This document shows, in pieces, positions 35,222 to 45,200 of a stretch of 50,637 nucleotides of DNA. The DNA comes from Prochlorococcus sp. AG-347-E23 (GTDB taxonomy: Bacteria > Cyanobacteriota > Cyanobacteriia > PCC-6307 > Cyanobiaceae): assembly GCA_003281685.1 (NCBI GenBank), contig QCBH01000011.1, positions 1 to 50,637 on the forward strand, read 5' to 3'. The notes beneath the pieces were generated by a model, which saw nothing but the letters and a program-made list of their open reading frames with translations, was not told the DNA's origin and searched no databases. Made by a program: the position numbers and the translations under genes. Within the stretch, counting starts at the first letter, position 1; every line of letters starts with the position of its first letter.

Positions 35222-36316
35222 TTAATTTTCAAATGAACTCTTAACGCATATATCATCGCCTATCAAACTAACTTGAGAATCGCTTAATTTAATGATTTCA
35301 TGCATTTCTTCAAATTCAAAATCTCCAAAAGGATTCATGCTATTTTTTCCACCTAAAATTTTTGGAGCAATAAAGGTAATTATCTCCTGAATACAGTTAG
35401 AACGGATAGCTGCCGTAGCCAATTTAGGACCACATTCCCAAAGGACTTTATTACACCCTCTACTAGCAAGAATTTCCGAAATTATCTCTGGATTATCTGA
35501 TGATACCTTTTCAACCTCGACACATTTAGGAATCCTTGTAAGGTAGCTTTCATTTGCTGAAGAAGAATCATAAATAACTAAAGTTTTTGCTTTATTACAA
35601 TCCCAAAGATTAGATCTTGAGGGAAGATCTAAGCTTTTTGTGAAAACAACTCGCAAAGGCTCTGTTTTTTCTTTACCTCTAGAAGTTAAAAGTGGATTAT
35701 CTTTCCTTAATGTATTTCCACCAATTATTATTGCATCAAATTCTGCCCTATAAGAGTGAACTCTTGACCTTGATTCTTTATTAGTAATCCACTTACTTTT
35801 TCCATTATTAAGAGCCACTCTTCCATCAATACTCATTGCCCATTTAAGAACCCCATATGACTTACTGGTAATATTCCTATATATAAAAGCCTTATTTAAA
35901 TCTAAGGATTCTTTTTTACATAATCCTAAGTGAACTTGTATTCCAGCTTCTTTTAAAAGCTTAATACCTTTACCAGCAACCCTTTTATCAGGGTCTTCAA
36001 TAGATACATATATTTTTTTTATCCCAGAGGATATAAGCTTATCTACACACGGAGGTGTTTTACCATGATGGCAACAAGGTTCAAGATTTACATACATTGA
36101 GCCGCCTTTAGCATCTTTTTTTAAATTATTAAAAGCCATTGCCTCAGCATGGGGCATGCCAGTTTTGTAATGAAATCCCTCTGAAATAAGCCTTCCATTC
36201 TTATCAAGTATCACCGCTCCCACTCTTGGGTTTGGACTCGTTGTATTTTTGCCTAAAGAAGCCAAAAAAATTGCTCTTTTCATCCATTTTGTATGGCTTA
36301 CATTTTTTTCAGACAT
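35222..36316 (-). CDS. ribD: Riboflavin biosynthesis deaminase/reductase RibD
   Basis: A bifunctional enzyme. Its N-terminal zinc deaminase has HAE (56 to 58) and PCCHHGKTPPC (80 to 90). Its C-terminal reductase (about 150 to 364) has WAMSIDGRVA and IIGGNTLRKDNP. It performs the second and third steps of riboflavin synthesis from the GTP-derived pyrimidine. The ATG at 36316 is preferred over a TTG two codons upstream, because the conserved N-terminus begins just after it. The DUF3122 gene ends 10 bases upstream of the alternative TTG, so the two may be cotranscribed. Confidence 0.94.
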   Translation of the reverse strand: MSEKNVSHTKWMKRAIFLASLGKNTTSPNPRVGAVILDKNGRLISEGFHYKTGMPHAEAMAFNNLKKDAKGGSMYVNLEPCCHHGKTPPCVDKLISSGIKKIYVSIEDPDKRVAGKGIKLLKEAGIQVHLGLCKKESLDLNKAFIYRNITSKSYGVLKWAMSIDGRVALNNGKSKWITNKESRSRVHSYRAEFDAIIIGGNTLRKDNPLLTSRGKEKTEPLRVVFTKSLDLPSRSNLWDCNKAKTLVIYDSSSANESYLTRIPKCVEVEKVSSDNPEIISEILASRGCNKVLWECGPKLATAAIRSNCIQEIITFIAPKILGGKNSMNPFGDFEFEEMHEIIKLSDSQVSLIGDDICVKSSFEN

Positions 36317-36331
36317 CTTCAAAAATCAAAT

Positions 36332-36832
36332 TTAGTTTATTGATCTCCACTCTTTAACAACAAAGGGAGGAACAGGTAAATCAGAAAAAACTCCTGACAA
36401 AGATAACCTTAATGGTCTATTTTTATCTAAATTTCTAATCAATTCATAAAGATCAAATTCTGCAGCAGCTTGTCTTCCATCATTTGCTAGTTCCGAATTA
36501 AGTAATGTTTTGTCATCTAAAAGCCACTGTTTTCTGCCTGATTCAACCCTTAAGTCAGTGGGATGATCAATCCTAAGATTTCCTGGATATCCTATTACTC
36601 TTAAAATCAATTTATCTTCAAAAAGTGGTGATTTATAAGCCACTAATTGCCAAGTTTCAAAGTCCAAGTCCCTTAAAAACTCACTACTAGCAATTATTAA
36701 TTCCCCGTTGATTTCTGTCTCTGCGACTTCTGCAGAAACTTTTAATGGATTAAAAATGAAAGATAGCAGTAAAAGCAAAGGTAATATTCCTTTTAAAAAA
36801 ATATTTTTATTTGATTTTGTAATTTTCTTCAT
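36332..36832 (-). CDS. DUF3122-family exported protein
   Basis: A 166-residue protein with a typical signal peptide (basic start, hydrophobic stretch about 14 to 28, cleavage probably after VSA at 31 to 33). The mature part with DFETWQLVAYKSP, VIGYPGNLRIDHP and DLYELIRNLDKNRPLRLSLSG matches the cyanobacterial DUF3122 family of unknown function. Location is periplasm or thylakoid lumen. Its start overlaps the end of the 83-residue hypothetical gene by 26 bases. Conservation next to ribD suggests a core function that cannot be named. Confidence 0.8.
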   Translation of the reverse strand: MKKITKSNKNIFLKGILPLLLLLSFIFNPLKVSAEVAETEINGELIIASSEFLRDLDFETWQLVAYKSPLFEDKLILRVIGYPGNLRIDHPTDLRVESGRKQWLLDDKTLLNSELANDGRQAAAEFDLYELIRNLDKNRPLRLSLSGVFSDLPVPPFVVKEWRSIN

Positions 36833-37058
36833 TTTCAGAATCCATCAGTGCGTCTAGAGTTACAGCTGTTCTCACAATAGCTTGATATCTTTTAATTATT
36901 TTACGATTTTTTTCTATTACTCGAGATAAATTCAAAGTGTCTTTTTCAGAATAGCTAGATGTTAAATCGTCAGAATCTTCTTCAATAAACTCAAATTCAC
37001 TGTCTTTATCAATTAGAGTCAATAATAAATCATGTAATCTCTTTCTTCTTTTAGACAA
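36807..37058 (-). CDS. Small conserved hypothetical protein, 83 residues
   Basis: A short charged protein with a basic head (SKRRKRLHDLL), an acidic middle (EFEFIEEDSDDL) and a helical tail (LSRVIEKNRKIIKRYQAIVRTAVTLDALM). It starts with TTG at 37058, and no in-frame ATG gives a plausible start. The 26-base overlap with the downstream signal-peptide gene implies translational coupling. It is not recognised as a named family. Retention beside core genes favours a real protein. Confidence 0.6.
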   Translation of the reverse strand: MSKRRKRLHDLLLTLIDKDSEFEFIEEDSDDLTSSYSEKDTLNLSRVIEKNRKIIKRYQAIVRTAVTLDALMDSENEENYKIK

Positions 37059-37141
37059 TTAATTAACTATGGTAGCTCGAATAATAATAAGATAATTTAA
37101 TAAAACAATCAAACAGCTTAGTTCCTTTACATTAAATATTG

Positions 37142-38416
37142 ATGACTGAAGTTTATAGAAAAATACATGTAGTAGGTATTAATTCATATATATTTAAAGA
37201 TTTGCCTTTCAAATTACAAGAACTATTTATAAAGACGCAAAATATTGCAGTTCCCAATTCATATTTTAAAGAAATAAAATCATGGAGCGAAAGTGGTTTA
37301 GAAAAAAAGAAATCTTTTTTTTCGAGCAACAGTAATAACGAACTCCTTAATTGGATGAGATCTAAAAAAAATGATGTTATTTTAATTTCGAGAGGAGATC
37401 CACTTTGGTTTGGAATTGGGAGAATATTACTAGAAAATTTTTCAAAAGATGAATTGATTTTTTACCCTTCAAATACTTGCATTCAATTAGCCTTCAGTAA
37501 GTTAAAGCTCCCATGGCAAGATACTGTTAATGTAAGTATTCACGGTAGAGATTCGACCAAGTTAGTTGAGGCTCTTAAAGCAAGGCCCTCGAGTTTGGCG
37601 ATTATTACAGATTCAAAAAACAAAAGTTTAGAAGTAATCAAAAAACATTTGTCAGAATTAAATCTGATTGACTTATATGATTTTTGGCTCTGTGAAGAGA
37701 TGGGATTCGACAATGAAAATATACGCAAATTAAATCTTAAAGAGTCATTACCTACTGATATATCAAGTTTGAACATTGTTATACTTATAAAAACAAAAAA
37801 AATTTTTTCAAATAACAATATCCCTCTATTCGGAATCAATGACAGTATATTTAAAACTTTTGATGATAGACCAAATTTATTAACTAAAAGGGAAGTTCGC
37901 GTTCAAATTTTAGCTGATTTAGAGCTCCCGAAAAATGGTGTCATTTGGGATATAGGAGCAGGTTGTGGATCAATTGGTTTAGAGGCATTAAAATTAAGGC
38001 CTAATTTAGATTTGTTTTGTATCGACAAAAGGATTGGATCGAAGAAGTTAATTCTAGAGAACTCAAAAAGGCTTGGCGTTAAACCAAAATTTATTTTTGA
38101 AGAAGACATAATTAAAACCTTGAACAAGATAAATTCAAGTTTTTTGGAAAAACCTAATAGATTAGTAATTGGAGGATGTGATAAAAAGACTAAACTTCAT
38201 ATTATTAATACCATTGCTCAAGGCATGAGAATTGGAGATATTATCGTTATCCCAATAATTGACATTCAAACTATTAAAGAGTTGAAAGAGGAATTAGAAG
38301 ATAAAAATTTCAAAACAAATTTAAATTTAATTCAAACCTACAAAAGCTTAAGTATTGCTGAGGGAATGAGATTAGAACCCAATAATCCTGTTTTTCTATT
38401 AAGAGGTAAAAAATAA
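37142..38416 (+). CDS. cobL: Precorrin-6Y C5,15-methyltransferase (decarboxylating)
   Basis: A two-domain enzyme. Residues 1 to about 205 form a CbiE-type tetrapyrrole methylase (VVGINSY, SRGDPLWFGIGR). Residues about 225 to 424 are a CbiT-type SAM methyltransferase (LTKREVRVQILADL, WDIGAGCGSIGLEAL). It methylates and decarboxylates precorrin-6Y in corrin-ring synthesis for pseudocobalamin. The ATG at 37142 is preferred over the adjacent TTG at 37139. It is divergent from the 83-residue gene across an 80-base gap and convergent with nadK. Confidence 0.93.
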   Translation: MTEVYRKIHVVGINSYIFKDLPFKLQELFIKTQNIAVPNSYFKEIKSWSESGLEKKKSFFSSNSNNELLNWMRSKKNDVILISRGDPLWFGIGRILLENFSKDELIFYPSNTCIQLAFSKLKLPWQDTVNVSIHGRDSTKLVEALKARPSSLAIITDSKNKSLEVIKKHLSELNLIDLYDFWLCEEMGFDNENIRKLNLKESLPTDISSLNIVILIKTKKIFSNNNIPLFGINDSIFKTFDDRPNLLTKREVRVQILADLELPKNGVIWDIGAGCGSIGLEALKLRPNLDLFCIDKRIGSKKLILENSKRLGVKPKFIFEEDIIKTLNKINSSFLEKPNRLVIGGCDKKTKLHIINTIAQGMRIGDIIVIPIIDIQTIKELKEELEDKNFKTNLNLIQTYKSLSIAEGMRLEPNNPVFLLRGKK

Positions 38417-38429
38417 ATTTAAATAATTG

Positions 38430-39338
38430 TTATTTGTCAGGTTTAGCAACATGGGGCAACCCCCAACCCAATTTATTTCTTAAAACTTGAAAAAATTCAT
38501 GATCTTCAAGTCTTATAAACTTGACGGAGTGTTTACTTTTTCTAATTAAAACCCTATCTTCAGGCCAAACATAACAACCAGCATTTCCATCAACAACCAT
38601 TACTAATCTCTCGGGAGTAGCAGGGAAAACAGTTACTGGTTCTGAATCATTAAAAACTAGTGCCCTTGATGCCAACGAATGTGGCGCAATTGGAGTTAAT
38701 TGTACTACTGGACAATCAGGTGTAATTACTGGTCCTCCAGCACTCAGAGAATATGCAGTAGAACCGGTTGGAGTAGATAATATTACTCCATCAGCTGAAA
38801 TATCCACAGGAGCATGTCGCCCTATAGAAATCTCAAAGTGACACATGCTTGTTAGAGGTTCTCTATGAAGAGCCATCTCATTAAGGCAAAGAGACTCCCA
38901 TCTCCTCTGGTCATTCCTCATTACACTAATGATAAAGCAAGTTCTTTCTTCAATATCCCAATTTCCAGAAATTATTTTATCTATAGCCTCATCTAGGTTA
39001 GATAAATAAGCTTCCGCAAGAAATCCTAAATGACCAGTATTTATTGTAAGAATTGGAATTTTAGCGGGTGCGGTTTGCCTCGCAGCAGAAAGAACAGTCC
39101 CATCTCCGCCAAGAACAATTGCAAATTCCATTGATAAATCAAACCCCTCGGGGACACAATTCGTATATCCCAAAGGACGAACATGTTGATCAGGATTTGC
39201 GAAACCAACCATTCCTCCAGAGCTACTAACTCTTACAACTTCAAAATTAGATTCTTCCAATTTTTTTTGAACAGAAGTTGCAGTTTGAACAGCTAGTTCC
39301 TTTCCATCATTAACTATAAGTCCTGCTTTACGTACCAA
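38430..39338 (-). CDS. nadK: NAD kinase
   Basis: A 302-residue NAD kinase with the GGDGT motif (77 to 81), NTGHLGFL and the conserved [22 protein letters not shown] segment. It makes NADP from NAD and ATP. The start codon is TTG at 39338, the only candidate in front of the conserved [12 protein letters not shown]-terminus. Cyanobacteria carry two NAD kinases; this one looks like the single-domain type. It is separated from cobL by 13 bases, tail to tail. Confidence 0.93.
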   Translation of the reverse strand: MVRKAGLIVNDGKELAVQTATSVQKKLEESNFEVVRVSSSGGMVGFANPDQHVRPLGYTNCVPEGFDLSMEFAIVLGGDGTVLSAARQTAPAKIPILTINTGHLGFLAEAYLSNLDEAIDKIISGNWDIEERTCFIISVMRNDQRRWESLCLNEMALHREPLTSMCHFEISIGRHAPVDISADGVILSTPTGSTAYSLSAGGPVITPDCPVVQLTPIAPHSLASRALVFNDSEPVTVFPATPERLVMVVDGNAGCYVWPEDRVLIRKSKHSVKFIRLEDHEFFQVLRNKLGWGLPHVAKPDK

Positions 39339-39408
39339 TCAAAAAATTAAAACTAACACTATCTTAAACTAATTTGTTAGACAATCCTAATTTAAAAATC
39401 AAACACTA

Positions 39409-40416
39409 TTAGAACTGTTCTAAGAATCTAATATCATTCGTATAAAATTTTCTGATGTCGTCAATCTGATGTCTCACCATACAAAATCTCTCAACGCCTA
39501 ATCCTGCTGCAAAACCAGTCCATTTTTCAGAATCAATTCCTAATTTTTCTAAGACCTTTGGATCTACCATTCCGCAGCCCATTACTTCTAACCATTTACC
39601 TTTCCACTGGACGTCTACTTCTGCTGAAGGTTCAGTAAATGGGAAATAACTAGCTCTAAATCTTACAGGAATATCTCCAAAAAATGTCTTTAAAAATGTA
39701 AGAACTGTCCCCCTTAAATGACTAAAATTAATGTCTTGGTCGATACATAAAACCTCAACCTGATTAAATACAGGGGAGTGAGTAGCATCTACTGCATCTC
39801 TCCTATATACTCTTCCAGGAGCAATAATTCTCACTGGAGGAGAATTTTTCTCTAAGTATCTTATCTGAACAGGAGAAGTATGAGTCCTTAAAAGTCGATT
39901 TTCATCTATATAAAAAGTATCCTGCATATCTCTTGCGGGATGATTTTTGGGTATATTAAGAGACTCAAAATTATAAAAATCAGTTTCTATTTCAGGGCCA
40001 CTTTCAACTGAGTATCCTAAACCACAAAAAATATCTATTATTTCATCTTGAGTTGAAATCAAAGGATGTTTATTTCCAGGGGGTGTTCCAATTGAGGGGA
40101 TCGTTACATCAATTCTTTCTTTTACAATCTTTTTATCTAAGGCTTCACTGTTTAGTTGATTTTTTCTTTCAGTTATTAGTTCTTGCAAATTTGTTTTTAT
40201 TAAATTTGCCTTCTGGCCAACAATTGGTCTATCAGTAGCAGATAATTGACCCATTGTTTTCAAGATATTTGACAATTCACCTTTTTTTCCTAGCAAAGAA
40301 ACTCTTAATTGATCCAGCTCTTCATAAGTATCAGCATTATCTATATTATTTTTTGCTGTCAGAGAGAGATTTTTTAGTTTTTCCTCAATTTGACTTAATG
40401 ATTCAATCTGACTCAC
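39409..40416 (-). CDS. pheS: Phenylalanyl-tRNA synthetase alpha subunit
   Basis: A 335-residue PheS. It has an N-terminal coiled coil (about 1 to 85), then a class II catalytic core with [10 protein letters not shown], motif 2 [23 protein letters not shown] and motif 3 [16 protein letters not shown]. It charges tRNA-Phe with PheT, which is not in this window. It begins with GTG at 40416. The surE gene starts 68 bases away on the other strand, so the two share a divergent promoter region. Confidence 0.96.
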   Translation of the reverse strand: MSQIESLSQIEEKLKNLSLTAKNNIDNADTYEELDQLRVSLLGKKGELSNILKTMGQLSATDRPIVGQKANLIKTNLQELITERKNQLNSEALDKKIVKERIDVTIPSIGTPPGNKHPLISTQDEIIDIFCGLGYSVESGPEIETDFYNFESLNIPKNHPARDMQDTFYIDENRLLRTHTSPVQIRYLEKNSPPVRIIAPGRVYRRDAVDATHSPVFNQVEVLCIDQDINFSHLRGTVLTFLKTFFGDIPVRFRASYFPFTEPSAEVDVQWKGKWLEVMGCGMVDPKVLEKLGIDSEKWTGFAAGLGVERFCMVRHQIDDIRKFYTNDIRFLEQF

Positions 40417-40484
40417 TGATATAGTAAAAATAAGTATTACATTATCTTACTTAAATATCGTCCATAAATAAAATTTATTGATTA

Positions 40485-41294
40485 ATGAAACCGTTAAATA
40501 TATTAATTAGCAATGATGATGGAGTTTTTGCAGCGGGGATAAGAGCTTTAGCAAAATCAGCGCAAAAAAGAGGACATAATGTAAAAGTAGTATGTCCTGA
40601 CCAAGAAAGATCAGCTACTGGTCATGGTCTTACTTTGCAATCCCCGTTAAGAGTGGAGAGAGCGGACGAATTATTTGAGAAAGGAATTGAAGCTTGGGGA
40701 TGTTCGGGCACTCCTGCTGATTGCGTCAAATTAGCATTATCTGAACTCTTGGATAATAAACCTGATCTAGTTCTATCTGGAATAAATCATGGTCCCAATT
40801 TAGGAACAGATATTTTTTGTTCAGGAACAGTCGCTGCAGCAATGGAAGGCACTTTAGAAAATGTTCCCTCTATGGCAATAAGTGTAGCTAGTTTTAAATG
40901 GAAGAATTTTGAATTTGCCGGAGAAATTGCAATGAATATTGCAGAACAAGCCATTAAGGATAGTTGGCCAGCTTCACTTCTATTAAATTTGAATATACCC
41001 CCTTGCGAGAAAAGCAAAATTAAAGAACTATCCTGGACTCGATTATCAGTAAGAAAATATAAAAATCAATTCTCTAAAAGGGAAGATCCAAGGGGCGACG
41101 ATTATTATTGGCTAGCAGGTGAGGTAGTTTTAGATCTTAAATCAAAAGGTTACGGTCCTAAGAATTGGCCTAGTGATGTATCTCAAATACAAGATAATAA
41201 AATATCGCTTACACCTGTGGAGCCAGATTTGTTTTGGAGGGGTAATTTAGAAGACTTACCTAAAATTAATAATTCATTTGTAAATCTTTCTTAA
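40485..41294 (+). CDS. surE: 5'/3'-nucleotidase SurE
   Basis: A 269-residue SurE phosphatase with the metal-binding Asp pair in [22 protein letters not shown], and the [24 protein letters not shown] core. It dephosphorylates nucleoside monophosphates, a stationary-phase or salvage role. The last 21 bases overlap the 3' end of the DUF3611 gene on the minus strand. Full length, all motifs present. Confidence 0.95.
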   Translation: MKPLNILISNDDGVFAAGIRALAKSAQKRGHNVKVVCPDQERSATGHGLTLQSPLRVERADELFEKGIEAWGCSGTPADCVKLALSELLDNKPDLVLSGINHGPNLGTDIFCSGTVAAAMEGTLENVPSMAISVASFKWKNFEFAGEIAMNIAEQAIKDSWPASLLLNLNIPPCEKSKIKELSWTRLSVRKYKNQFSKREDPRGDDYYWLAGEVVLDLKSKGYGPKNWPSDVSQIQDNKISLTPVEPDLFWRGNLEDLPKINNSFVNLS

Positions 41295-41807
41295 AAGCCA
41301 TAAAGAAAAGCAAAGTCCAAAAAAATGAGCAGCAATAACTTGTGTGTTACTGAGAACTGATAATATTTCAAGTCCAGTAATTGGGATATCAGATGTCGCT
41401 GTTATCAATTGCCCAGTCGTCTGAGATGATGCTTGTATAAATAGGGCGCCCAAAAGCGCTTGATATCCAATTAATCCAAACAAAATTCCTAATAAATCAA
41501 CTATTATTCCTCTTTTTATTAATTTACTGGTTTGTCCCCTTGAGGGTCTTGCGTTGCTTGCAATTGCTCTTCCTGTTCTAACTATTAACCAACCTTGCCA
41601 AAGGCTAAAAATTAGTAAAATCAAAGATATTGTTGTAAGTGATAGACCAGGAGCCAAGCCAAGCTGTCCTTCGTTATTATTTACAACATTTGAAAAAAGT
41701 AAAACAGCTGCGACGACAACACCTAAAATAGATTGGATCCAAAAGCGTATCCATCCAATGCGTCGCATTCCAAATGAAAGGGACTGAAAATCAATTTTGT
41801 CAGACAT
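41274..41807 (-). CDS. DUF3611-family membrane protein
   Basis: A 177-residue protein with four predicted membrane helices (about 23 to 42, 55 to 75, 102 to 126, 148 to 172). A short cytoplasmic [22 protein letters not shown] loop lies between helices 2 and 3. It matches the plant/cyanobacterial DUF3611 family, of unknown function. It overlaps surE tail to tail by 21 bases. Its start is 68 bases from ribF on the other strand. Confidence 0.82.
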   Translation of the reverse strand: MSDKIDFQSLSFGMRRIGWIRFWIQSILGVVVAAVLLFSNVVNNNEGQLGLAPGLSLTTISLILLIFSLWQGWLIVRTGRAIASNARPSRGQTSKLIKRGIIVDLLGILFGLIGYQALLGALFIQASSQTTGQLITATSDIPITGLEILSVLSNTQVIAAHFFGLCFSLWLLRKIYK

Positions 41808-41875
41808 TCATTTGATTGAATAAACTATAATCTATTCAAATTTGCCATCAAAATCATAAAATTGCACGTAATCTT

Positions 41876-42799
41876 TTGATCTCTTTAATATCGCCATCTG
41901 AAATTAAGAATCCTACTTCAATAGCTATTGGAAGTTTTGATGGCTTACATGCTGGCCACAGAAAATTAATAAAAAGTGTAGTTGAAGAAAATCAATATAC
42001 CCCAACAATCGCGAGCTTCTGGCCTCATCCTAGAGAAGTTCTATACAAAGAGACGCGTCTTAGACTGGATCTTCCATATGAAAAACTACCTATTCTTGAA
42101 GATCTTGGGATTGAACAATTAGTTCTGATTCCTTTTGATAAGGAACTATCCAAATTAAGTGCAGAAATATTTGTAAGAGATATTTTAATAAATCAATTAC
42201 AAGCAAAAAACATTTCTGTTGGTGCTAATTTTAGATTTGGTTTTAGAAGAAGTGGAGATATAACTACTATAAAAAATATGATTAAAGAAACGGACATAAA
42301 ACTAAAAATTTCTCCAATTTTAGAAGACAAAGAAGGCAGGATAAGCAGTAGCAGAATAAGAGATTTATTAGAGAAAAGTGATTTGAAAAATGCTTTCAAA
42401 ATGCTTAATAGGCCTTATAGTTTTAATGGGAAAGTTGTTAAAGGTAAAGGGATTGGGAAAAATATAGGATGGCCTACCGCAAATCTTGAAATAGATGGCA
42501 GAAAATTTTTACCAGGAAAAGGAGTCTACGCAGCCTGGACAACTTTAGAAAATTCCAACCAAAAAATTGAATCTATTATGAATCTTGGCTCTCAACCAAC
42601 AATAAATCCTCTACTACCATCTGCAGTTGAAGTCCATTTAATTAATAAAGATATCGATCTATATGGTTTAAATTTATCTGTAGAACCAGTTGAAAAGCTT
42701 AGATCTCAAATCCAGTTCAAGAACATAGATCAGCTTTCTAATCAAATTAAAAAAGATAGAGATAATGCTCTAAAAATTTTTAAAAAAATCAAAAATTAA
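41876..42799 (+). CDS. ribF: Bifunctional riboflavin kinase/FAD synthetase
   Basis: A 307-residue RibF. The N-terminal FAD synthetase domain has GSFDGLHAGH and a SSSRIRDLL segment near 160. The C-terminal riboflavin kinase domain (about 185 to 305) has GKGIGKNIGWPTANLE, KGVYAAW, MNLGSQPTINP and VEVHL. It makes FMN and FAD. The start used is TTG at 41876. The open frame extends upstream only through non-ATG codons, so TTG, or possibly an upstream ATT, must be the start. The thiE gene follows after 7 bases. Confidence 0.92.
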   Translation: MISLISPSEIKNPTSIAIGSFDGLHAGHRKLIKSVVEENQYTPTIASFWPHPREVLYKETRLRLDLPYEKLPILEDLGIEQLVLIPFDKELSKLSAEIFVRDILINQLQAKNISVGANFRFGFRRSGDITTIKNMIKETDIKLKISPILEDKEGRISSSRIRDLLEKSDLKNAFKMLNRPYSFNGKVVKGKGIGKNIGWPTANLEIDGRKFLPGKGVYAAWTTLENSNQKIESIMNLGSQPTINPLLPSAVEVHLINKDIDLYGLNLSVEPVEKLRSQIQFKNIDQLSNQIKKDRDNALKIFKKIKN

Positions 42800-42806
42800 A
42801 TTACAA

Positions 42807-43862
42807 ATGCCTAATTCCAATAATACAAACACTGAAGATCTAAGAGTTTATCAAATTATTGATGCTAATTTAGATAGAGCTAGAGAAGGACTAAGAGTAT
42901 TAGAGGATTGGGCTAGATTTGGTCTAGGCAAAGAAAAATATGTTGAAAAGATTAAAAACTTTAGACAAATTTTAGGAAAAAATCATTTAGAAGTTTATAA
43001 ACAATCTAGAAATCAAATTGAGGACAAATGTAAAGGATTGACTCATCAAGAGCAAATCAACCGAAAAACATCTGAGCAAATTATAAGTTCCAACTCAGGA
43101 AGGGTTCAAGAAGCATTAAGGGTCATAGAAGAATTCTCAAGGCTACATAATCATGAGCTTTCAAAAATTGCTTCGGAGATTAGATATCAGATTTATACTA
43201 TAGAAATTGACTTATTAAGTTTAAGCAAGTTTAAGAAGTCAGAGGAAATATTAAAAAAAAATGACTTATATTTAATAACAGACCAAAAGGATAATTTATT
43301 AGAAATAATAGAAGAGATTTTAATTGCAGGAGTAAGAATTATTCAACACAGATTTAAAATGGGAACTGATAAAGATCATCTTAAAGAAGCAATTAAGATT
43401 AAAAATCTATGTAAAAAATATAATTCTTTGTTCATCGTTAACGACAGACTTGATATAGCTCTTGCATCTAATGCGGATGGTATTCATCTTGGACAAGATG
43501 ATTTAGACCTAAAAACCGCAAGAAAGTTATTAGGAAATTCAAAAATTATTGGTATAAGTGCAAATAATGAAATTGATATTTCTAATGCACTTAAAGAGGG
43601 TTGTGATTATATAGGGATAGGACCAGTATTTGAAACAGCAACAAAAAAGAACAAAAAACCTATAGGTATTGAAAAGATCAAAACATTAACAAAAGATTTA
43701 AATATTCCTTGGTTTGCTATCGGAGGCATAAATTCAAAAAATATTTCATCTTTAAAAAAAAATGGCTTTAAAAAAGTTGCCTTGGTTTCGCAATTAATGA
43801 ATTCTGAAGATCCGAAAGAAGACGCTAGTATAATCTTAAAAGAGTTATCTCATGAAAATTAA
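42807..43862 (+). CDS. thiE: Thiamine phosphate synthase, cyanobacterial long form
   Basis: A 351-residue protein with two domains. The N-terminal helical domain (about 10 to 140, IDANLDRAREGLRVLEDWAR and the related EALRVIEEF) is found only in the cyanobacterial-type enzymes and has been called ThiD2. The C-terminal TIM-barrel ThiE (about 150 to 350) has RIIQHRFK, VNDRLDIALASNADGIHLGQDD and IGIGPVFETATKK. It couples the thiazole and pyrimidine phosphates to thiamine phosphate. The internal repeat in the N-terminal part is visible by eye. It overlaps thiS by 11 bases. Confidence 0.94.
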   Translation: MPNSNNTNTEDLRVYQIIDANLDRAREGLRVLEDWARFGLGKEKYVEKIKNFRQILGKNHLEVYKQSRNQIEDKCKGLTHQEQINRKTSEQIISSNSGRVQEALRVIEEFSRLHNHELSKIASEIRYQIYTIEIDLLSLSKFKKSEEILKKNDLYLITDQKDNLLEIIEEILIAGVRIIQHRFKMGTDKDHLKEAIKIKNLCKKYNSLFIVNDRLDIALASNADGIHLGQDDLDLKTARKLLGNSKIIGISANNEIDISNALKEGCDYIGIGPVFETATKKNKKPIGIEKIKTLTKDLNIPWFAIGGINSKNISSLKKNGFKKVALVSQLMNSEDPKEDASIILKELSHEN

Positions 43863-44061
43863 AGTAAATGGAGAAGAAAAAAAAATAGAACTTGATCAAG
43901 AAAATGCTCTACTATCTAAAGCTCTAAATTTAATGGGATATAAACCCAACACAATTGTCGTAGAGTTAAATAATTTAATTATTAACTCTATAAAATGGGA
44001 AAAAGTGAAACTTAAAGATGGGGATAATTTAGAAATCGTTTCAATAGTTGGTGGTGGTTAA
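43852..44061 (+). CDS. thiS: Sulfur carrier protein ThiS
   Basis: A 69-residue beta-grasp protein ending VGGG, giving the C-terminal Gly-Gly needed for adenylation and thiocarboxylate formation. ThiS carries sulfur for the thiazole half of thiamine. The start lies inside the last codons of thiE (11-base overlap), so both are translated together. The final extra Gly after GG is within the variation seen for picocyanobacteria as far as I recall; not verified. Confidence 0.92.
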   Translation: MKIKVNGEEKKIELDQENALLSKALNLMGYKPNTIVVELNNLIINSIKWEKVKLKDGDNLEIVSIVGGG

Positions 44062-44173
44062 AATATAAAATTTTCGTATTTTAAAAATCTTCATATTTTT
44101 TTAAGTTTAGCCTTGAAACAATAACCAAATTTTTCCTGTTTTCGTTTTATATTCTTACTATCTCAATAGAACA

Positions 44174-44341
44174 ATGAAAGAAAAAATTGATAGTAATTCA
44201 AGGACCCTGAAATGGGAGCAAAATGGGGAGTTAGCACATAAAGATCTCTCTGAGTTAATCGAAAGACTAAAAAATGTAGAAAGTGAATATGCATCTTCTG
44301 AGCTTTCTAGATTAGGTACAAAATTAAACATAAAAGATTAA
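44174..44341 (+). CDS. Small open frame, 55 residues, hypothetical
   Basis: An ATG-started frame encoding a charged, probably helical protein: KEKIDSNSRTLKWEQNG followed by ELAHKDLSELIERLKN and VESEYASSELSRLG. It is found in a 482-base stretch otherwise without long genes. A TATATT lies 20 bases upstream of the ATG. The codon pattern and heptad-like leucines look coding rather than random, but no family is recognised. Confidence 0.5.
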   Translation: MKEKIDSNSRTLKWEQNGELAHKDLSELIERLKNVESEYASSELSRLGTKLNIKD

Positions 44342-44408
44342 ATTTGTTACTTAGATCTTGTCTTTATAAAAATCTGTACCAAATTAAAGTTACTGAATAT
44401 ATAAATAA

Positions 44409-44540
44409 ATGCCGAAAAGATTTCCAGAATGGGTCAATACAGAGGTCGTGATAAAAGCAATCAAAATGAGAGAAGAAGGGTTGCTTACAAAACAACTTAA
44501 TTTATGGATAGAAAACCTATTAGAAATTGAAAAAAAGTGA
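44409..44540 (+). CDS. Small open frame, 43 residues, hypothetical
   Basis: An ATG-started frame: PKRFPEWVNTEVVIKAIK then MREEGLLTKQLNLWIENLLEIEKK, amphipathic and mostly helical. It is separated from the 55-residue frame by 67 bases on the same strand and ends 3 bases before the larB stop (convergent). No family recognised. Moderate coding look only. Confidence 0.45.
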   Translation: MPKRFPEWVNTEVVIKAIKMREEGLLTKQLNLWIENLLEIEKK

Positions 44541-44543
44541 TTA

Positions 44544-45200
44544 TTATTGAAAATTTTTAATAATTCTCAGAGCAGCCATTGCTGCTCCGTATCCATTATC
44601 TATATTCATAACTGCAATACCTGGAGAACAACTTGATAACATACTATTTAGAGCTGCGTCCCCATCCTTACTAACGCCATAGCCTACTGAGACAGGCACT
44701 GCAATAATAGGTTGTGGCAATAATCCTCCCACAACTGTTGCCAAGGCTCCTTCCATTCCAGCACAAACTATTAATACATCATATCTATTAATTTCTTCTA
44801 ACTGACTAATTAATCGATGAAGTCCTGCCACTCCAACATCTATGAAAGATTGACAATTCACACCATAAATTTCAAGTGCTAATTGTGCTTCAAGTGTTAC
44901 TGCCAAATCACTTGATCCCCCTGAAATTATGGCAACTTTTTTATTTGTATTTATTTGATTCAGATTTTTTCCAATTATTAGGCAATTTGCTTCTTCATAG
45001 AATCGAGCGTCATCATATAAATCTAAAAGATAATAAGCTTTTTCACTATTAATCCTAGTAATGAAAACAACCTCATTTTTACTTAATAGACTTTCAGATA
45101 ATCTTTTTAATTGGTCGATACTCTTATCTTGGCCCCAAATAGCCTCGATAAGTCCAAGCCTCTCTCTTCTTTCAAAATCAAAATTGATATCAAAATTCAT
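44544..45200 (-). CDS. larB: LarB/PurE-like circadian-phase-modifier family protein
   Basis: A 218-residue protein with a basic N-terminal region and a C-terminal PurE-like domain (about 85 to 215). That domain has VAIISGGSSDLAVTLEA, DVGVAGLHRL, VCAGMEGALATVVGGLL and PVSVGYGVS. LarB carboxylates and hydrolyses nicotinic acid adenine dinucleotide in the first step of nickel-pincer-cofactor synthesis. No larC or larE lies nearby, so the cyanobacterial protein may do something else; the homologue CpmA in Synechococcus affects circadian phase. It overlaps the upstream TIGR03792 gene by 4 bases. Confidence 0.85.
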   Translation of the reverse strand: MNFDINFDFERRERLGLIEAIWGQDKSIDQLKRLSESLLSKNEVVFITRINSEKAYYLLDLYDDARFYEEANCLIIGKNLNQINTNKKVAIISGGSSDLAVTLEAQLALEIYGVNCQSFIDVGVAGLHRLISQLEEINRYDVLIVCAGMEGALATVVGGLLPQPIIAVPVSVGYGVSKDGDAALNSMLSSCSPGIAVMNIDNGYGAAMAALRIIKNFQ

